A stretch of DNA of 64,000 nt, from contig NZ_JAUSQZ010000001.1 in NCBI RefSeq assembly GCF_030811555.1, positions 3,841,241 through 3,905,240 on the forward strand, read 5' to 3'. The position numbers and the translations under genes are program-made. Under the pieces are notes generated by a model. It was not told where the DNA came from, did no database searches, and worked only from the letters and a program-made list of their open reading frames with translations. The stretch is from Kineosporia succinea. GTDB taxonomy: Bacteria > Actinomycetota > Actinomycetes > Actinomycetales > Kineosporiaceae. Position 1 is the stretch's first letter. Each line of letters opens with the position of its first letter. Below, piece by piece: positions 61,429 through 64,000 of the stretch.

Positions 61429-61872
61429 GTGCCTCGCCAAACCGTGCTGATCCCGCTCCGATGGAGTGACGTCGACGCCTTCGGGCACGTCAACAACGTC
61501 ATGACCGTGCGCATGCTCGAGGAGGCGAGGGTCGCGCTGCTCGGCGAGAACCTGCTCGAGCAGAAGGCGGCGGGCGTCGGCCTGCTGGTGGCGCGGCAGG
61601 AGATCGAGTACGTGGCCCCGCTGAACTACCGGCTGGAGCCGGTTCCGGTCGACGTCTGGGTGACGCGCGTGGGGGCGGCCGACTTCGAGCTGGGCTACGA
61701 GGTGCGGGGCGAGAACGGGGTGCACGCCGTCGCCGAGACCACCCTGTTCGCCTTCGACCTGGCGGGCGAACGCCCGCAGCGGCTCGCGGGCCCGCTGCGC
61801 GAGCGCCTGCTGCAGTGGCAGGACGAGCCGATCCGCTGGCGCCGTCGCCGCGACAAGGTGGCGCCGAAATGA
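61429..61872 (+). CDS. hot-dog acyl-CoA thioesterase (4HBT type)
   Basis: 147 residues from a GTG. RWSDVDAFGHVNNVMTVRMLEEARVALL is the typical 4HBT/YbgC active-site segment with the catalytic Asp. VARQEIEYVAPLNYRLEPVPVDVWVTRVGA follows. Cleaves acyl-CoA or acyl-thioester. Its stop overlaps the ATG of the next gene (ATGA). Confidence 0.9.
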   Translation: MPRQTVLIPLRWSDVDAFGHVNNVMTVRMLEEARVALLGENLLEQKAAGVGLLVARQEIEYVAPLNYRLEPVPVDVWVTRVGAADFELGYEVRGENGVHAVAETTLFAFDLAGERPQRLAGPLRERLLQWQDEPIRWRRRRDKVAPK

Positions 61873-62570
61873 ACCTCCTGCTGCCCGATCTCAGCTCGCT
61901 GACCGATGTGCGCACGTTCGTCGGGCGGGCCCGGCAGATCGACGAGGGCGGCGCGATCCGCCTGGTCGGTCACGGGCCCACGCTCGCGATGTACGCCTGC
62001 GCGCTGCACGGGGCCGGCGGCCCGACGGTGCTCGCGCTGCGGGTGCTGGCGCTGGCCGAGCCCGCCGAGGTGGACGCGACGGTGCCGCTGGCCTCGATGG
62101 CCGACCGGTTCGCGCGCATCGACCGGCTGATGGCCGGCAGCCGCCCGACCCCGCGCAGTGTGGGCAAGCCGATCGAGATGCCGGTGCCGCCGACCACGGC
62201 GACCAACGCGTCGTGGGCGGGCGTGGCACCGCCGCGGTCGGGCTGGGACGTGCACGGAGTGGTGCCGTTCGCCCTGCTGCGGCAGGCCGCGCGGGCCGGC
62301 ATCGACGAGGTCGCGGCCGGGGTGCCCGCCGGGTCGGGGGCGTCGGCGGTGGCCCGGTTGCGGGGGCTGGTGTGGGGACGCACGTTGCTGGAAGACGCGT
62401 CGACGGGCGCCTCGGTCGGGGTGCCCGCCGGGGCGGCGTTCGCGGCCGAGGCCTTCGGGTTCCTGGGGAAGACCGAAGACGACTCGGCCAGCCTGCACTC
62501 GGCCGGGCCCTGGTGGCGGCTGAGCACGGCCCGAGGGCACGTGCTGGCCCGGGGGTCCAGTCTGTTCTGA
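61869..62570 (+). CDS. unknown protein coupled to the thioesterase
   Basis: 233 residues, start overlapping the thioesterase stop. Contains LTDVRTFVGRARQIDEGGAIRLVGHGPTLAM and, later, GWDVHGVVPFALLRQAARAGIDEVAAG. No membrane helix or signal; Ala-rich. I do not recognise the fold. Coupling suggests that the two proteins serve one process. Confidence 0.75.
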   Translation: MNLLLPDLSSLTDVRTFVGRARQIDEGGAIRLVGHGPTLAMYACALHGAGGPTVLALRVLALAEPAEVDATVPLASMADRFARIDRLMAGSRPTPRSVGKPIEMPVPPTTATNASWAGVAPPRSGWDVHGVVPFALLRQAARAGIDEVAAGVPAGSGASAVARLRGLVWGRTLLEDASTGASVGVPAGAAFAAEAFGFLGKTEDDSASLHSAGPWWRLSTARGHVLARGSSLF

Positions 62571-62573
62571 GTC

Positions 62574-63029
62574 TCAGCCGGGTGTGTTCTGCAGGCTGAA
62601 GGCGGCGCGCTCCAGGTAGTCCCAGAGCATGCGCTCGAGCTCGGGATGCAGGTCGAGGCTGTCGACGCCTGCCCGCATGTGCTTGAGCCAGCGGTCGCGG
62701 GCGTCACTGTCGACCTTGAACGGCATGTGACGCATACGCAGACGCGGGTGCCCGCGCTGCTGGCTGTAGGTGGTGGGGCCGCCCCAGTACTGCTCGAGGA
62801 ACATCAGCAGACGCTCCTGCGCCGGGCCCAGGTCTTCTTCGGGGTACATCGGGCGCAGAACCTCGTCGTCCGCGATGCCCTGATAGAAGACGTGCACCAG
62901 CTTCGCGAACGTCTCCCGCCCGCCGACCGCCTCGTAGAAGGTGATCTTCTCGCCGTCGGCCTGACCGGCCGCCGCGGCCGGTCTGGCCCCGGTCGGCACC
63001 ACGCCCAGGGTCGTCTTCTCGTCCGCCAT
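62574..63029 (-). CDS. glbO: group II truncated haemoglobin
   Basis: 151 residues from the ATG at 63029. After a 30-residue variable head comes the 2-on-2 globin fold: [59 protein letters not shown]; the proximal His is in [11 protein letters not shown], the group II WG8 region follows (DRWLKHM). Binds haem and O2 or NO in the cytosol; in mycobacteria the homologue helps respiration or protects from oxidative stress. Confidence 0.93.
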   Translation of the reverse strand: MADEKTTLGVVPTGARPAAAAGQADGEKITFYEAVGGRETFAKLVHVFYQGIADDEVLRPMYPEEDLGPAQERLLMFLEQYWGGPTTYSQQRGHPRLRMRHMPFKVDSDARDRWLKHMRAGVDSLDLHPELERMLWDYLERAAFSLQNTPG

Positions 63030-63177
63030 GCTTCCCAGTCTCACCTATCGCCCGGCGATCAACGAAGCCAGCCCGGCCTTCGCCGCCGCCCTGCCCCACG
63101 CGATCGTCACCCAGGTGCTGCTGGTGGCCGTGTTCGCGGCGCACGGGGTGCGGGCGTACCGGCGGCTGGGGCGGTGA
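63028..63177 (+). pseudogene. short coding remnant, possible C-terminus of a membrane protein
   Basis: A 49-codon frame that overlaps the start of glbO on the other strand. Almost every third base is G or C, and the product ends HAIVTQVLLVAVFAAHGVRAYRRLGR-like after a hydrophobic helix, as a C-terminal membrane segment would. It has no ribosome site of its own, so a remnant of a deleted gene is more likely than a real short gene. Confidence 0.35.
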
Positions 63178-63226
63178 GCGCTCGGCCCTTGTCCGCAGGA
63201 TCCAAGACCGGGGGAGGTGCGGGTCC

Positions 63227-63232
63227 TAGCGT
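63227..63232 (+). promoter_or_regulatory. TAGCGT -10 box, leaderless start
   Basis: TAGCGT, seven bases, then the ATG of the VOC gene. Confidence 0.4.
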
Positions 63233-63239
63233 GACGGAC

Positions 63240-63638
63240 ATGAAGCTCCGACTCGCCGTCATCGAATTCGTCGTCTCCGACATGGCCGCCACGCTGGCCT
63301 TCTACCGCCTGCTCGGGCTGGACCTGCCCGATCCGGCGGTGGCCGGGGGCGAGCCCCACGTGCAGGCCGATCTCGGGGGGATCCAGCTCGCGTTCGACAC
63401 CGAGGAGACCATCCGGTCGTTCCACCCGGAGTGGACCCGGCCCCCGGCCGGTGCCGGCCAGTCGGCCGTGGCGCTGCTCGCCGGGTCCCCGGGAGAGGTG
63501 GACGAGGCCTACGCGGCCGTCGTGGCGGCCGGGTACGAGGGCGAACTGGCGCCCTGGGACGCGGTGTGGGGGCAGCGGTACGCCGTGGTGCGTGACCCGG
63601 ACGGGAACCAGGTCGACCTCTTCGCGCCGCTGGGCTGA
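63240..63638 (+). CDS. VOC-family (glyoxalase/bleomycin-resistance fold) protein
   Basis: 132 residues from the ATG at 63240 (GTG at 63231 also in frame). LAVIEFVVSDMAATLAFYRLLGLDLP opens the first beta-alpha-beta-beta-beta unit; RYAVVRDPDGNQVDLFAPLG closes the second. The metal site usual for glyoxalases is not complete (FVVSDM has no His), so it may bind a small molecule rather than catalyse. Located 190 bases before the putative RiPP precursor gene, same direction. Confidence 0.88.
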   Translation: MKLRLAVIEFVVSDMAATLAFYRLLGLDLPDPAVAGGEPHVQADLGGIQLAFDTEETIRSFHPEWTRPPAGAGQSAVALLAGSPGEVDEAYAAVVAAGYEGELAPWDAVWGQRYAVVRDPDGNQVDLFAPLG

Positions 63639-63731
63639 GCGGCGTGCGGGGACGTGCCGCCGCGGCTGCTCGATCGGGCAGCTACTCGTTCGGCTGAAAA
63701 TGCTTGCCGCACAGGGGAAGAAATGGATCTG

Positions 63732-63776
63732 AGGCAACCCGGGATGCTTGCCTGGGGTAACTGAATCGGACATATG
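63732..63776 (+). promoter_or_regulatory. possible promoter/operator of the precursor peptide gene
   Basis: AGGCAA-N10-TTGCCT (63732-63753) is an inverted repeat whose right arm could serve as a -35; CATATG stands 17 bases further (63771-63776) and could be a weak -10. The segment 63690-63830 is clearly less GC-rich than the surroundings. A 5' leader of about 45 bases would result. Confidence 0.35.
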
Positions 63777-63827
63777 GGGCGTACAACTGGGTGATCGTTG
63801 TCAGCTGATCAGAAGGGACGGCCGCGC

Positions 63828-63908
63828 ATGACCATCATTCGCTCGCTCCAGAAGAAGATCGCTCACCGTCGCAGTCTGAAGAGCAAGGCCTGGTACGGCT
63901 GGATCTGA
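63828..63908 (+). CDS. candidate atropopeptide (tryptorubin-like) RiPP precursor
   Basis: A 26-residue peptide from the ATG at 63828, with AAGGGA nine bases upstream. The leader is short and basic (MTIIRSLQKKIAHRRSLKSK) and ends in an RSLK motif; the C-terminus is AWYGWI. As I recall, the tryptorubin A precursor has the same plan: about 25-30 residues, a KSLK-type motif and the core AWYIWY, which a cytochrome P450 cross-links through its aromatic residues. Trp2, Tyr3 and Trp5 of the core are kept; position 4 is Gly and position 6 is Ile, so the third aromatic partner is missing. The next gene starts 61 bases downstream. No similarity search was possible. Confidence 0.72.
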   Translation: MTIIRSLQKKIAHRRSLKSKAWYGWI

Positions 63909-63915
63909 TGCGTCA

Positions 63916-63950
63916 CCGGCCCGGCGGGCAGTCACCTCCCGCCGGGCCGG
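63916..63950 (+). terminator. hairpin between precursor and downstream gene, possible attenuator
   Basis: Perfect 13-bp stem (63916-63928 with 63938-63950), nine-base loop, no T-run. It starts seven bases after the precursor stop. Partial termination here would give more precursor than enzyme, a usual arrangement in RiPP operons. Confidence 0.65.
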
Positions 63951-63969
63951 CCGCCGAAAGGGGTTGCCG

Positions 63970-64000
63970 ATGACCGCTGATCGGGCCACCGTACTGGCGC
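63970..64000 (+). CDS. start of a gene cut by the window end
   Basis: Ten codons (MTADRATVLA) after a GAAAGGGG site eight to fifteen bases upstream. Too short to identify. Position right after the precursor makes a cytochrome P450 the main hypothesis; this is inference only. Confidence 0.5.
   Translation, partial: MTADRATVLA

Overview
The window reads as one stretch of a high-GC actinobacterial chromosome. Third codon positions are almost always G or C, there is a mycothiol-dependent maleylpyruvate isomerase-type protein, many starts are GTG, and several genes look leaderless with a TANNNT box 6-7 nt before the start codon. A Kineosporia-like or related soil actinomycete would fit, but that is an inference from gene content only. 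I see no insertion sequence, prophage, CRISPR array, rRNA or tRNA.

Layout. 0-9.3 kb: a GAF-domain end, a membrane protein coupled to a repeat-rich protein with a C-terminal winged helix, a membrane GGDEF-EAL protein, a GNAT-like protein, a CPBP protease, an NAD(P)-binding protein and a TagD-like cytidylyltransferase. 9.6-19.9 kb: a K+ channel with its small partner, an MFS transporter, a PAP2/Aur1-like protein, a divergent LysR/EamA pair, a GAF-GGDEF-GAF-EAL protein and a sulfurtransferase. 20-29 kb: surface polysaccharide functions (OafA-type acyltransferase, GDP-fucose synthesis by Gmd and Fcl, a GT9 glycosyltransferase), two stand-alone receiver proteins facing each other across a hairpin array, and a TetR regulator. 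29-30.5 kb: two tandem paralogous small proteins of unknown family and a secreted protein interrupted by a seven-G run. 30.6-33.1 kb: an ECF metal transporter (cbiMNQO) preceded by a Nur-box-like operator, which points to nickel. 33-41 kb: a LysR/epimerase pair and a cellobiose operon (cebEFG-bglC-cebR) with two CebR boxes. 41.3-44.8 kb: aerobic cobalamin genes cobL-cobM-cobF-cobK. 45-51 kb: a GH29 fucosidase operon with a PpiC-like lipid- or membrane-anchored protein, a secreted beta-helix/F5-8C protein and its LacI regulator with paired operators. 51.1-52.4 kb: gene-free tandem repeats. 52.4-63.6 kb: housekeeping and lipid-related genes (EttA, TesB, TetR, SDR, quinone oxidoreductase, 4HBT, truncated globin, VOC).

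The most interesting element is at the right edge: a 26-codon gene (63828-63908) whose product ends in AWYGWI after an RSLK motif. It closely resembles the precursor of tryptorubin-type atropopeptides, RiPPs cross-linked by a cytochrome P450. A strong hairpin and then the start of another gene follow; that gene is cut by the window end after ten codons, so whether it is a P450 cannot be seen here.

Co-operation between genes: Gmd and Fcl make GDP-L-fucose, which the neighbouring glycosyltransferase or the acyltransferase products could place on the cell surface. The cebEFG-bglC set imports cellobiose and hydrolyses it. The fucosidase operon is probably induced by a fucosylated glycan. The metal transporter and the cobalamin genes are close together but separately controlled.
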